Assembly (NCBI GenBank): GCA_963803155.1
Contig: CAWDMN010000014.1
Span: 1 to 51,867 of the forward strand
Origin: CAWDMN01 sp963803155
GTDB lineage: Bacteria; Acidobacteriota; Terriglobia; Versatilivoradales; Versatilivoraceae
Reading direction: 5' to 3'
Length of the DNA: 51,867 nucleotides
Shown here: piece by piece, positions 43,542 to 51,867 of the stretch
Position numbering within the stretch: position 1 is the stretch's first letter
Layout of the letters: the number at the start of each line of letters is the position of its first letter
The notes under the pieces: generated by a model
What the model saw: only the letters and a program-made list of their open reading frames with translations
What the model was told of the DNA's origin: nothing
Database searches by the model: none
Made by a program: the position numbers and the translations under genes

Positions 43542-46500
43542 GATTCATTTCCTTTCCGTGGGAGAGCAAAATAAAAGGTTGCGCCCTGGTTTACTTGGCC
43601 TTCCGCCCAAACACGTCCGCCGTGGCGGCGAATAATCCGCTGAACAATAGCGAGGCCGACGCCGGTCCCTTTAAATTCCCGTTCGCCGTGGAGGCGCTGG
43701 AATACTCCAAAGAGTTTAGGAGCATACTCCATGTCGAAACCGGCGCCGTTATCCGTTACCGAATAGATATTCTCACTGCCTTCCGCTCTGCCGTGTACTT
43801 TAATGGAAGCGTGCTCACGAAGGGAAGAGAATTTGAGGGCATTGGAAAGCAGGTTTGTCCAAACCTGATGGATGAGATGCGGATCAACCCAGGCCTGAGG
43901 CAAGGATTCCACCTGAAAACTAATCCGCTTTCGTTCGAGAGGCGAAGTCAATTCACGAAAAACCGAGTGGGCCAGGCCACCCATGTCAATTGGAGAAGCC
44001 TGCATTTGCAGCCTCCCCAACCGGGAGAAGGCCAACAGGTCGTCAATCAATTGGCCCATCTTCCGGGTTTCGTCGCATACGACCCCGCAGATGCGCTGGC
44101 CGTCCGCGTCCAGGAATTTCTCGTAATCCTCCACGAGCATGCGCGTATAGCCATCGATGGCGCGCAAGGGGGCGCGCAGATCGTGCGATACCGAATAGCT
44201 GAAGGCTTCCAGCTCTTTATTGGCGGCTTCCAGTTGCGCCGTGCGCTCCGCCACTCGCTGTTCCAGTTCTTCGTTCAGCCGCCGAATCTCTTCCTCCGCC
44301 CGGAAACGTTTTGTAACGTCTTGCACTGTGGAGACCATCAGGTCTTGATCGAAGAGAGGAATATTGCTGGCAGAAACTACTTTATGCTCCCCCGCGCTGG
44401 TCGTAATGGGAATGTTTTCCCAACGCATTCGCGAGGGATCGCCACTGGCAATATCCGTCGTGATCCGTTGGCGGATCTGAGCGCGGAAGTCCGGGTCGCG
44501 ATAGACCGTCTCGAAAAACTCATCGACGGAAATCGTCTTCCCCCGGGGGATTCCATAAATATCGTAGAATTTGCTGCTCCCAAAAACACTTTTTCCGTCA
44601 TGGATAGTGTTTACGGCAAATCCGATAGGGGAATTTTCCAACACGGCGTCGACAAACCGGTTTCGCTCCCTCAAAGCGAGTTCAGTTTGCCTGCGCCCGG
44701 TGATGTCCTGCATTTGAATTAGATACCCGCGAATTTGGCCTTCTGTCATCAATCCGACGGCGACAACACTTAAATAGGCCAATCCCGACCTTGAAGTTGG
44801 ATATAGAGACTTCCGCTTGACTTTCTCAAAATCAAAGGCAGCTTCATACCGCACCACTTGATCCCTGCGCAGTTCTTCTTTGGCTGAGGCGGGGATATTC
44901 GGATCGTCAAATAAATTGAACCCCTTGACATGTTGCAAATCCGACACACCAAAGATCTCCAGGCAGGCCGGATTCGCGTCCACGAGCCGTCCCTCCGCAT
45001 CGTACACTTCGACTCCGATGGGGGACTGCAGGTAAAGCCCGCGGAATTTTTCTTCGCTTTCTTTCAGCGCTTCTTCCGCTCGTTGGCGCTCGGTGATATC
45101 CGTCGCCAGGACCAGGCGTGCCGGCCGGTCGGCGAAGGGGATGGAATGCGACCTGATCTCTACCACGATTATGGTGCCATCCTTTTTCTGGTGACGCCAC
45201 AGGTGGGCTTGGCGAGGACCCTGTGGCAAATTCGCCACGTCCGCCAGCAGCGCTGGAATATCCTCGGCCGGCCGGATGTCCTTGATCGTCATGGCCAGGA
45301 ATTCCTCGCGCGAGTAGCCGTAGTGGCGAATGGCCGCTTCGTTTACGGTAACGAAGGCCAGCGTCTCCAGGTCATAGACCCACATCGGTTGTGGATTGTT
45401 TTCGAAAAGGAGGCGATATCGCGCCTCGTTTTCCCGCAAGGTCGCCTCCGTCCGTTTGCGTTCCGTGATGTCATTGACAATCACTTGCACCGCGGGTTTG
45501 TTCTTATAAACAAAAGGAACCCCAATCACTTCCACGTCCACTGGGGACCCATCCACCCGGAGGAATTTCTCCTCGAGCAAGGGAGCGGTTCGAGCGCTAG
45601 CCTGCACGGACCGCGTCCGCTCGAGCACAACTGCCCGAAAGTCGGGGTGGACAAAATCCATTACATCCCGGCCATTTAATTCTTCGGGGCTGGCCGCGCC
45701 CACCAGCCGGGTGAATGCCGGATTGGCATAGACGACCTTGCCCTCGCTGTGGATCAAGATGCCCGTGGGGGAGCATTCCACGAGCAGGCGGTAACGTTTT
45801 TCGCTATTCCGCAGTTCTTCCTCCGCTCGATTGCGCTCGGTGGTGTCTTCCAGCATCGCCAGCAAGTGAGGCTCCCCGCCATGTTCGAATGGTACGAAGC
45901 GGATTGAAAGCCACAGCGCCTTTCCGAAGGTGCTAATGTAGTAAGTTTCCAGTTGCCGCTCTTCGTTTTTGGCAAGTGCTTCTTCCGCGGCGAGACGGAG
46001 CCCATACTTCTTCCACGCTTCCAGCTGCAGGACGTTCTGTTTCAATAACTGCTCGACCGTGCCGCCCACCATCCTGGCCACTGCCTCATTGGCGGCAACA
46101 ACATCACCGCGGGCCTTAACCGCAACGATGCCGAAGGGAGACCTTTCCATCATCGTGCGAAGGTAGTTCAACGCATCTTTGGTTTGCTCTTCCGCGCGTT
46201 TCCGCTCGGTAATGTCTTGGATCACACCGGCTGCCTTGAAAGGAGTCCCATCGGTATCGCAGACCAAGCTGGCCACGGTATGAATCACGCGCGGCGCGCC
46301 GTCGTTTGCTCGCAAGATGCGAAATTCTTCATCATAGGGTGCTCGCGCCTGAAGCAACGCATGCAAGGCCCCATCCATACGCGTTCGGTCTTCAGCGACG
46401 ATGATTCGCTGGACTTGATCGAGCGGTAGATACGGCGAGGTGCGCTCCAATCCATAAATCCGGAAAGCCTCGGCTGATCCCCACATGGTATTGGCGGCGA

Positions 46501-47896
46501 GGTCCAATTCCCAGTTGCCTGCGTGGGCAACCTCTTGCGCCCGCACCAGCCGCTCTTCACTCTCCCGCAGAGATTGCAAGATCTGAATGTGCTCGGTAAT
46601 GTCGCGCACGGTTGCGATAATGCCAACGATTTCGCCTTTCATGTTCCGCAACGGAGCGATGGTTGTGGAGGCCCATGCGGTTTTTCCGGCGGGGAGGAAA
46701 TTGTATGAAAAATCCAAGGGGGGAGGAATCTCCCCTCTTAGCGCCTTTTCGACTGCGCAGACAACGCCTGCTTCCAACAAGAAAGGAAAAAGCTCCTGGA
46801 AATGTTTGCCCAGCACTTCTCCCGCCGACATCCCGCTCAATTGCTCCATGTAAGGATTCCACACCTGGAACCGCGAGTTAAGATCGCAAACGATGATCCC
46901 CTCCCGTGCGCCGGAGATGACCTGCTCGTTGAATCGACTCGATTCGAGCAGCAGTTCCTCTGACCGCTTGCGTTCAGTCATGACGGCGGCCAGGCACAAG
47001 GACGAAACCGCCACCACCCCCAGGCACAATTGAACGACGATCACCAGTTTGAGACGCGACTCATCCGGAACCGTTTTGGTGGCATCATGGAATAGCGCAA
47101 ACTGGATTGCCAGCGTAGCTATCAGGATTATGGCAGAAGTTACTGAGCGGACGCCATAACGCAAAGCCGCCCAGATCAGAAATGGGAATGACATATAACC
47201 GAAAAGCAACGAGAGGTCATGCTGCTCTGGGAAAACACCCCGAGCAAAATAGCCCAACAGAAGCATGGCAATCCACATGGCCGTCCCTTCAACGATTCGC
47301 CCCGGCTTTAAAGTAAATTTCTTGGCATGCGCAAGTGAAGCCCAGCTTAAAAGGAAGGGAGTGATCAGAAGATTGCCGATGGCGTCGGATGACCACCAGG
47401 ATCGATAGGAAATCCAAAAAGGGGCGCCGATGAGAATGGCGGAGGTTGCCGCGGCCAGCAACGAAGTCATTGCGGTAGCGCCGATGACCGGCAGAACCAA
47501 AAAACAGAGCACATGTTTGGTCTTCTCGAAAGTAATCGGTTCATCCAAGGCGCGTTCCAAGAGCCAGCATCCCAGGACCGCCTCACAACTGAGCACGCCT
47601 GCATACAGTAGGCTGACTAATGTCGATGAACCGGCCAGCATTTCCGCGGGGACATCGGCGATAAAGAGGATTGCAACCAGAAAGGGCCTCAGAGCGCGCC
47701 GAGTCAGCAATAATGCGGAAAGAAATATGCCCGCGGGCGGCCAAACCGCAGCGATTCCTTCGGGCTTGAACACCATGAACAAGCTAAACCGGGACGCGAC
47801 AAAATAGATGGCTGCGATTGATGCAATCCAGAGAATGCTCTGCCCTAAAGTATCGCGCACCGGGAAATAACGAGCAGTATTGGGACTTTTATCCAT
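43538..47896 (-). CDS. MASE1 multi-PAS sensor histidine kinase
   Basis: A 1452-residue membrane kinase. ATG at 47896 follows a GGAG by 7 bases; an upstream in-frame start would add a poorly supported 23 residues. Residues about 15-300 are a MASE1 sensor with eight or more membrane helices (ASRFSLFMVFKPEGIAAVWP, PAGIFLSALLL). At least seven PAS domains follow, each beginning with an E..R/NSP.GI pattern such as YRLLVECSPTGILIHSEGK. HisKA has SYSVSHDLRAPLRAIDGYTR and the ATPase domain has NLLSNALKFS, DNGAGFDM and GTGVGLAIV, typical of phytochrome-like kinases. The downstream receiver gene overlaps it by four bases. The ligand is unknown; MASE1 and stacked PAS domains suggest integration of several cues. 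Confidence 0.93.
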   Translation of the reverse strand: MDKSPNTARYFPVRDTLGQSILWIASIAAIYFVASRFSLFMVFKPEGIAAVWPPAGIFLSALLLTRRALRPFLVAILFIADVPAEMLAGSSTLVSLLYAGVLSCEAVLGCWLLERALDEPITFEKTKHVLCFLVLPVIGATAMTSLLAAATSAILIGAPFWISYRSWWSSDAIGNLLITPFLLSWASLAHAKKFTLKPGRIVEGTAMWIAMLLLGYFARGVFPEQHDLSLLFGYMSFPFLIWAALRYGVRSVTSAIILIATLAIQFALFHDATKTVPDESRLKLVIVVQLCLGVVAVSSLCLAAVMTERKRSEELLLESSRFNEQVISGAREGIIVCDLNSRFQVWNPYMEQLSGMSAGEVLGKHFQELFPFLLEAGVVCAVEKALRGEIPPPLDFSYNFLPAGKTAWASTTIAPLRNMKGEIVGIIATVRDITEHIQILQSLRESEERLVRAQEVAHAGNWELDLAANTMWGSAEAFRIYGLERTSPYLPLDQVQRIIVAEDRTRMDGALHALLQARAPYDEEFRILRANDGAPRVIHTVASLVCDTDGTPFKAAGVIQDITERKRAEEQTKDALNYLRTMMERSPFGIVAVKARGDVVAANEAVARMVGGTVEQLLKQNVLQLEAWKKYGLRLAAEEALAKNEERQLETYYISTFGKALWLSIRFVPFEHGGEPHLLAMLEDTTERNRAEEELRNSEKRYRLLVECSPTGILIHSEGKVVYANPAFTRLVGAASPEELNGRDVMDFVHPDFRAVVLERTRSVQASARTAPLLEEKFLRVDGSPVDVEVIGVPFVYKNKPAVQVIVNDITERKRTEATLRENEARYRLLFENNPQPMWVYDLETLAFVTVNEAAIRHYGYSREEFLAMTIKDIRPAEDIPALLADVANLPQGPRQAHLWRHQKKDGTIIVVEIRSHSIPFADRPARLVLATDITERQRAEEALKESEEKFRGLYLQSPIGVEVYDAEGRLVDANPACLEIFGVSDLQHVKGFNLFDDPNIPASAKEELRRDQVVRYEAAFDFEKVKRKSLYPTSRSGLAYLSVVAVGLMTEGQIRGYLIQMQDITGRRQTELALRERNRFVDAVLENSPIGFAVNTIHDGKSVFGSSKFYDIYGIPRGKTISVDEFFETVYRDPDFRAQIRQRITTDIASGDPSRMRWENIPITTSAGEHKVVSASNIPLFDQDLMVSTVQDVTKRFRAEEEIRRLNEELEQRVAERTAQLEAANKELEAFSYSVSHDLRAPLRAIDGYTRMLVEDYEKFLDADGQRICGVVCDETRKMGQLIDDLLAFSRLGRLQMQASPIDMGGLAHSVFRELTSPLERKRISFQVESLPQAWVDPHLIHQVWTNLLSNALKFSSLREHASIKVHGRAEGSENIYSVTDNGAGFDMEYAPKLFGVFQRLHGEREFKGTGVGLAIVQRIIRRHGGRVWAEGQVNQGATFYFALPRKGNES

Positions 47897-48192
47897 CAAA
47901 TTCTCCGGTAATTTTCCGCTGAATATTGATGCTACGGATTTGCCCCCCCTCAAAAGGAGGGCCATTGCGAGTCTATGATAACCTGCATCCTAGCATAAGA
48001 GAATTGCCGGTGAAAAAACATCTCTTTCTGTTCCAGGAGCGCGAGATTGACGGGAGTAGGATAACGGATCAAAAGCACGAACGGACATCACGACATCCCC
48101 AAAGAAAAATCGGATGCCCAAAATTCGCGCGTAACCGTTCAGGGAGGGGGAACTGAACCCGAAGGGTTACCCATATTGTTACGTTCAAGGAA

Positions 48193-48978
48193 TTAATACT
48201 CGACTGCCTGAAAAAAACCACTGGTATGCTGGCCAGGACTATAAACTCGTGAAACCGCCGCCAAAGGCACTTGATTGATCGATTGAATTTCCAAAGGGCC
48301 ATAGTTGCTGGTGATCTTTAGGCCGGTCAACAAATCCTCCACCAGATAGAAACCATTGGCGGGAACAATTTGCGTGGCATCCTCCCCTAGTAGCGTTCCA
48401 TAGGGATCTCGCATGGAAATTTTTATTGGAGCCGGCTCAGATGGACTTAAGTTGACCAATATAAGATTGGACCGGAAGCTCCCCACATTCGTCGCGGAAG
48501 GAATGAGCAAATGAGTTTCACCGTTTGAAATTAGCTGGGAAAGGCTGGGATCATCGTCGAAGTTATCGATCAATGAAGTAAATCCGGCAATGGGTTGTGA
48601 GGAGCTCAACTGCAAATAGCCCGGCAAATCGACAAGAGAAAGGGATGAACCGAAAAGTTCGAATACATTTTGCTGAAAGAGTCCATGGGCCGGAACTTTC
48701 ACCGTTTGAGCGCCCAAGACCGTCCCAGCTTGATCGATGAATTTCACGTCTACGGCTGCTTCCGCATCGCTCAAATTATCGATTCCAGCATTGGTCCGAA
48801 AGGAAACGTTATCCAGGGTCAGAGGCAAAATCCCTTGCACCGAGGAGGCGGAAAGATCCGTCCCTTCAAAAAATCCGCTGGTCCCGCTTCCCATGGCATA
48901 AACCCTGGAGGTCACAACCAGGGGCGCGAACCCCTGGCTTGGTCGGTGTGAGAGATTCAAGCTCCGAAGGAGCAACAC
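48193..48978 (-). CDS. C-terminal part of a secreted beta-rich protein, probably truncated
   Basis: 261 codons. From about residue 23 on, two similar beta-rich halves are visible: SRVYAMGSGTSGFFEGTDLS (27 onward) and AVSRVYSPGQHTSGFFQAVEY at the end, with FRTNAGIDNLSD and FRSNLILVNLSP between them. Such SRVY...G..GFF pieces form the tail of long exported proteins in Acidobacteriota. The first 22 residues are encoded by an intergenic palindrome (48918-49055) and there is no signal peptide or ribosome binding site. It is therefore likely the 3' end of a gene cut off by a repeat insertion or deletion, though expression from an internal start is possible. Confidence 0.5.
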   Translation of the reverse strand: MLLLRSLNLSHRPSQGFAPLVVTSRVYAMGSGTSGFFEGTDLSASSVQGILPLTLDNVSFRTNAGIDNLSDAEAAVDVKFIDQAGTVLGAQTVKVPAHGLFQQNVFELFGSSLSLVDLPGYLQLSSSQPIAGFTSLIDNFDDDPSLSQLISNGETHLLIPSATNVGSFRSNLILVNLSPSEPAPIKISMRDPYGTLLGEDATQIVPANGFYLVEDLLTGLKITSNYGPLEIQSINQVPLAAVSRVYSPGQHTSGFFQAVEY

Positions 48979-49055
48979 TCGGGGCGGTTACTGCCGCTCC
49001 ATTGGGGCTGCAATGGTGTTATTTCCTTTTCCAATCCAGGGGCTCACGCCCCTGG
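48918..49055. repeat. Repeat with two CCAGGGGCG-type hairpins
   Basis: CCAGGGGCGCGAACCCCTGG (48918-48937) and CCAGGGGCTCACGCCCCTGG (49036-49055) are near-copies that each fold into a hairpin. The interval holds a further GCTCCGAAGGAGC hairpin. It overlaps the apparent start of the truncated secreted-protein gene. Confidence 0.75.
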
Positions 49056-49633
49056 CTAGTGACAATCACCCCGTTGGGCTTGAAGGAATTGCGGCTGCAA
49101 CACCTTCCTTACTTCTCCGGAGACATTCATTCGGTGTCAAAAAACTGTGGGCAAAACTCAGCTCGTTCGAGGGGGGGGGAATTCGAACAAGTAATTTATT
49201 TATAGTGCCTGAGTCCGATAATCGAATTCCACTAAACCGAAGCAGCGAATCCTGGATGCAGGCCATCCGCTGAGTTCCCCGGAATTCACATCCCATCATT
49301 TGGATTCAACGGACGGCGTGGCTATGCCGTCGAGGGAGGGAGTGATAAATCCCTAAGCGTTTACTTCCCGCCTCTTTTAAATTTTTAAAGAATACCATCA
49401 ATTTCACTGGTTCAATAAAAACCGGTCAGGACTTTTCAAAGCATTGCTCATTCGATGAAATTTTAAGATCATTCCACCAGAGCCAGAGAGCAGGCCGCAA
49501 CACTCCAGAAGCCATTCTTCCCTGGAATGTCGAAGCATTATCTCCACGATTTATCTTCTCATTTTAGCTGGGTGCATGAATCCCAAAGGCGCCGCTGAGA
49601 TGTGTCTTGAACAGCGACCTCCGTTGTCGTTGC
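49056..49633. other. Intergenic region downstream of ftsZ
   Basis: About 580 bases with no recognisable protein or RNA gene. A run of nine G residues near 49172 and A/T-rich text around 49370-49460 stand out. A terminator for ftsZ could not be identified with confidence. Confidence 0.4.
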
Positions 49634-50773
49634 TTACTTTCGGCGGATAAAAGTGGGGACATCCAAATCGTTTGGCGCAAAACGAGACGGTATGGAGGGA
49701 ACCTCTTCATTGAGTTTCGGAATAGCGATTTTTGGCTCTGCCGGGACTTCTTTTGAGGACAAAGGGGCAATCCTTTCCTCCCCCCCTTGTCTATCGAAAC
49801 CGGTGGCAATCACGGTGATTTTCACTTCATCCTCCATTTTATCGTCCAGCACGGCGCCAAAAATAATGTTGGCGTTTTCGTCGGCTGCCTGTTGGATGAT
49901 GGAGGCCGCTTCGCTCACTTCATGAAGGAGAAGGTTTTCCGAACCGGTGATGTTGATCAAAACTCCCTGAGCTCCCTGGATGGAGGTTTCTTCCAGCAAG
50001 GGTGAGGAGATCGCTCTCCGGGCCGCTTCGGCGGCGCGGTTTTCGCCCTGCGCGGTTCCCGTTCCCATCAAGGCCATTCCCATTCCCTGCATGATGGTTT
50101 TCACATCGGCAAAGTCAACGTTTATGACCCCAGGAATCTGAATGATATCGGAAATGCCCTGCACGCCCTGGCGCAAAATATCATCGGCAATCCGGAAGGC
50201 TTCATTGAGGGTGGTGCCGCGTTGTACGGTCTCGAGCAGGCGCTCATTGGGAATGCTGATCAGCGTGTCCACGCATTCCCGCAATTCGCGGATTCCCTGC
50301 TCCGCCTGTAGCATGCGTTTTTTCCCTTCAAAGCAAAAAGGTTTTGTCACAATGGCAACCGTCAGAGCTCCGAGTTCCGCGGCCAGGCTGGCAATGATGG
50401 GCGCGGCGCCCGTGCCGGTCCCGCCACCGAGGCCCGCCGTGACAAAAACCATATCCGCCCCCTCCAATAGCTCTATGATTTTTTCCGTATCCTCCAAGGC
50501 GGCTTTCCGGCCAATTTCAGGGTTGGCGCCTGCCCCCAGCCCGTTAGTCAGCTTTTGTCCGATTTGCAGCTTTACATGGGCCTGAGAAGTTTTCAAGGCC
50601 TGCAAGTCAGTGTTGGCCGCAATGAAATCCACTCCGACGACATGGGCGGCAATCATGCGATTGACGGCGTTTCCGCCTCCCCCGCCGACTCCGATAACCT
50701 TGATTAGCGCTCCCTGCCGGGGAGTCTCTTCCAGTATAAATTTTGGGCTGGCATTCGTTTCTTCCAATTTCAT
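49634..50773 (-). CDS. ftsZ: Cell division protein FtsZ
   Basis: A 379-residue tubulin-like GTPase that forms the cytokinetic ring. ATG at 50773 is chosen because AAGGAA lies 9 bases upstream and MKLEETN begins the usual short N-terminal arm; in-frame sequence further upstream is poor. The core has IKVIGVGGGGGNAVNRM, AANTDLQAL, the tubulin signature GGGTGTGA at about residues 115-122, and NVDFADVKTIM with the T7-loop Asp. The C-terminal linker is short (about 55 residues) and ends DLDVPTFIRRK, the conserved peptide that binds FtsA. It lies 212 bases after ftsA on the same strand, the normal order in the dcw cluster. Confidence 0.97.
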   Translation of the reverse strand: MKLEETNASPKFILEETPRQGALIKVIGVGGGGGNAVNRMIAAHVVGVDFIAANTDLQALKTSQAHVKLQIGQKLTNGLGAGANPEIGRKAALEDTEKIIELLEGADMVFVTAGLGGGTGTGAAPIIASLAAELGALTVAIVTKPFCFEGKKRMLQAEQGIRELRECVDTLISIPNERLLETVQRGTTLNEAFRIADDILRQGVQGISDIIQIPGVINVDFADVKTIMQGMGMALMGTGTAQGENRAAEAARRAISSPLLEETSIQGAQGVLINITGSENLLLHEVSEAASIIQQAADENANIIFGAVLDDKMEDEVKITVIATGFDRQGGEERIAPLSSKEVPAEPKIAIPKLNEEVPSIPSRFAPNDLDVPTFIRRK

Positions 50774-50985
50774 TCCATTATTCCTTCTCAGGGGTCCTGC
50801 TATGGCAAAGACCAGATTTTGTCGTTGGATTGTGAAGGAATTTTCCAGACGTGTCAATGGCGGGGAAGAAAATTAATGGAGACTGGACTTTCCTTCTTGT
50901 CAAAGAATCGTGCCGGGGACAATTCGAGAAAAGCGGGGGAAGCTCGGCTGACGCCGCAAAGCCCCCCACGGTGCCGTTCCCTCTG

Positions 50986-51867
50986 TTATTTCATCCGCGC
51001 TCGCAGCCAATTCCAGGCGCGGGCGGCGGGAAAACGGGAAGCCTGAGCCCGCCGAGTCCGCTGCAAATGAGTGCGGTATCCATACAAGACCAAACCAACC
51101 ACCGTGGAATAAACCGGATTGGCCAACACCTCGCCCATGCCTTGCAGTCCGCCGGGAATACCGGGGCGGATGGGAAGGTCAAAAATTTCTTCCGCCAAAT
51201 CCAACATCCCCTCCAGCAGGGCGGCTCCGCCGGTCAGGACGATCCCCGCGCCCAGCAGTTTCTCGAATCCTGACTGCCGGATCTCCTCTTTGACGAGGCC
51301 GAGCATCTCCTCCACCCGCGGTTGCACCAGCTCGCAGAGAATTTTCCGAGTGGTGACTTTTGGCGGCCTGCCGCTGATGCTGGGAACTTCGAAGGAACTG
51401 TCTGCCGTGATCAGAGCTGATTTGGCGCATCCCTGGCCGCGCTTGATTTTTTCCGCCTCTGGAATGGTGGTGCGCAATCCCACGGCAATGTCGTTGGTGA
51501 TGTGATCGCCCCCCAAAGGGAGGACCGCGGAATGTTGGATGGCCCCCTGAGAATAAATCGCCAGATCGGTCGTTCCTCCGCCAATGTCAAGCAGCGCGAC
51601 TCCCATCTCTTTGTCATCGCTCGACAAGGTGCTCTCCGCGGCTGCCAACTGCTGCAATATCGTGTCGGCCACGATGATACCGCTGCGGTTGACCGCGGTC
51701 ACAATGTTCTGGGCGGCGGTAATAGCGCTGGAGACAATATGAACTTTCACTTCCAAACGGGTCCCAAGCAAACCGAGCGGATCCCCGATCCCCTCCTGTC
51801 CGTCCACCACAAATTCTTGGGGAAGCACATGAACAATTTCCCGGTCGCTGGGAAGCGATACAGCCTT
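50986..51867 (-). CDS. ftsA: Cell division protein FtsA (5' end outside the window)
   Basis: 294 codons of the C-terminal two thirds of FtsA; the frame is open to the right edge of the window, so the start and the 1A subdomain lie outside. SDREIVHVLPQEFVVDGQEG and GIGDPLGLLG are FtsA signatures, LLDIGGGTTDLAIY is the phosphate-2 motif of the actin fold, and GIVLTGGAALLEGM the adenosine motif. The C-terminus ends in ARAWNWLRARMK, an amphipathic helix of the kind that anchors FtsA to the membrane. FtsA tethers FtsZ filaments to the membrane through the FtsZ tail, which is present in the next gene. Confidence 0.96.
   Translation of the reverse strand, partial: KAVSLPSDREIVHVLPQEFVVDGQEGIGDPLGLLGTRLEVKVHIVSSAITAAQNIVTAVNRSGIIVADTILQQLAAAESTLSSDDKEMGVALLDIGGGTTDLAIYSQGAIQHSAVLPLGGDHITNDIAVGLRTTIPEAEKIKRGQGCAKSALITADSSFEVPSISGRPPKVTTRKILCELVQPRVEEMLGLVKEEIRQSGFEKLLGAGIVLTGGAALLEGMLDLAEEIFDLPIRPGIPGGLQGMGEVLANPVYSTVVGLVLYGYRTHLQRTRRAQASRFPAARAWNWLRARMK

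Noticed and set aside
49165..49275. Possible tRNA on the minus strand around GTTCGAATTC
   Set aside because: The T-stem does not pair, no CCA or acceptor stem is present, and the G-run next to it explains the likeness.
1..51867. CRISPR array
   Set aside because: No short direct repeats with regular unique spacers are present; the only tandem array has 145-bp near-identical units.

Overview
The window looks like chromosomal DNA of a free-living Gram-negative bacterium, most likely an Acidobacteriota member. This placement is an inference from gene content: an Oar-type TonB-dependent receptor with an N-terminal carboxypeptidase-regulatory domain, a DUF1080 protein, secreted glycoside hydrolases, an EF-G-like paralogue, many PAS-rich sensor kinases, and housekeeping ftsA and ftsZ. 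Intergenic spaces are unusually rich in short palindromic repeats, several of them with mobile-element ends.

Positions 1-12,000 hold plus-strand genes for extracellular carbohydrate use: a GH10 xylanase-like enzyme open at the left edge, a small membrane protein, a secreted discoidin-plus-glycosidase-like protein, a secreted right-handed beta-helix protein, and a DUF5666-like secreted protein followed by a large TonB-dependent receptor behind a clear sigma70-type promoter. Positions 12,400-20,230 are mostly minus strand: an APC amino-acid permease, a TMTC-like membrane protein with TPR repeats, a divergent EF-G-like GTPase, a small plus-strand membrane protein, and fabH. Positions 20,680-31,170 hold a Tat-exported aldo/keto reductase, a TRAP transporter (TatT lipoprotein on the plus strand; DctP and fused DctQM on the minus strand, separated from TatT by a 145-bp tandem repeat array), a PfkB-family kinase, a DUF1080-VOC fusion, and aroF.

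Positions 31,330-43,540 form a redox and signalling block on the minus strand. An outer-membrane barrel, a tetraheme cytochrome c and a HAMP membrane protein make a tight cluster. Next come a CheW with a zinc-binding CZB insert, the remnant of a deleted chemoreceptor, a plain CheW, a soluble PAS chemoreceptor, a receiver-like protein, an NtrC-type regulator and a hybrid histidine kinase. An IS200-like/RAYT transposase flanked by matching hairpins follows. A REC protein and a 1452-residue MASE1/seven-PAS kinase are coupled by overlapping start and stop codons. The right end carries the C-terminal part of a secreted beta-rich protein, then ftsZ and a partial ftsA.

The strongest new structure is non-coding. 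One 214-bp MITE-like element has a 26-bp inverted repeat and a 9-bp target duplication, with two decayed relatives. A second family has 6-bp A/T-rich duplications, and one of its copies supplies the stop codon of cheW. A 77-bp hairpin family recurs in front of unrelated genes. Among proteins, the CheW-CZB chimera, the porin-tetraheme-HAMP cluster, the EF-G paralogue with altered G3 and G4 motifs, and the PfkB kinase with two CxxC pairs deserve a second look.
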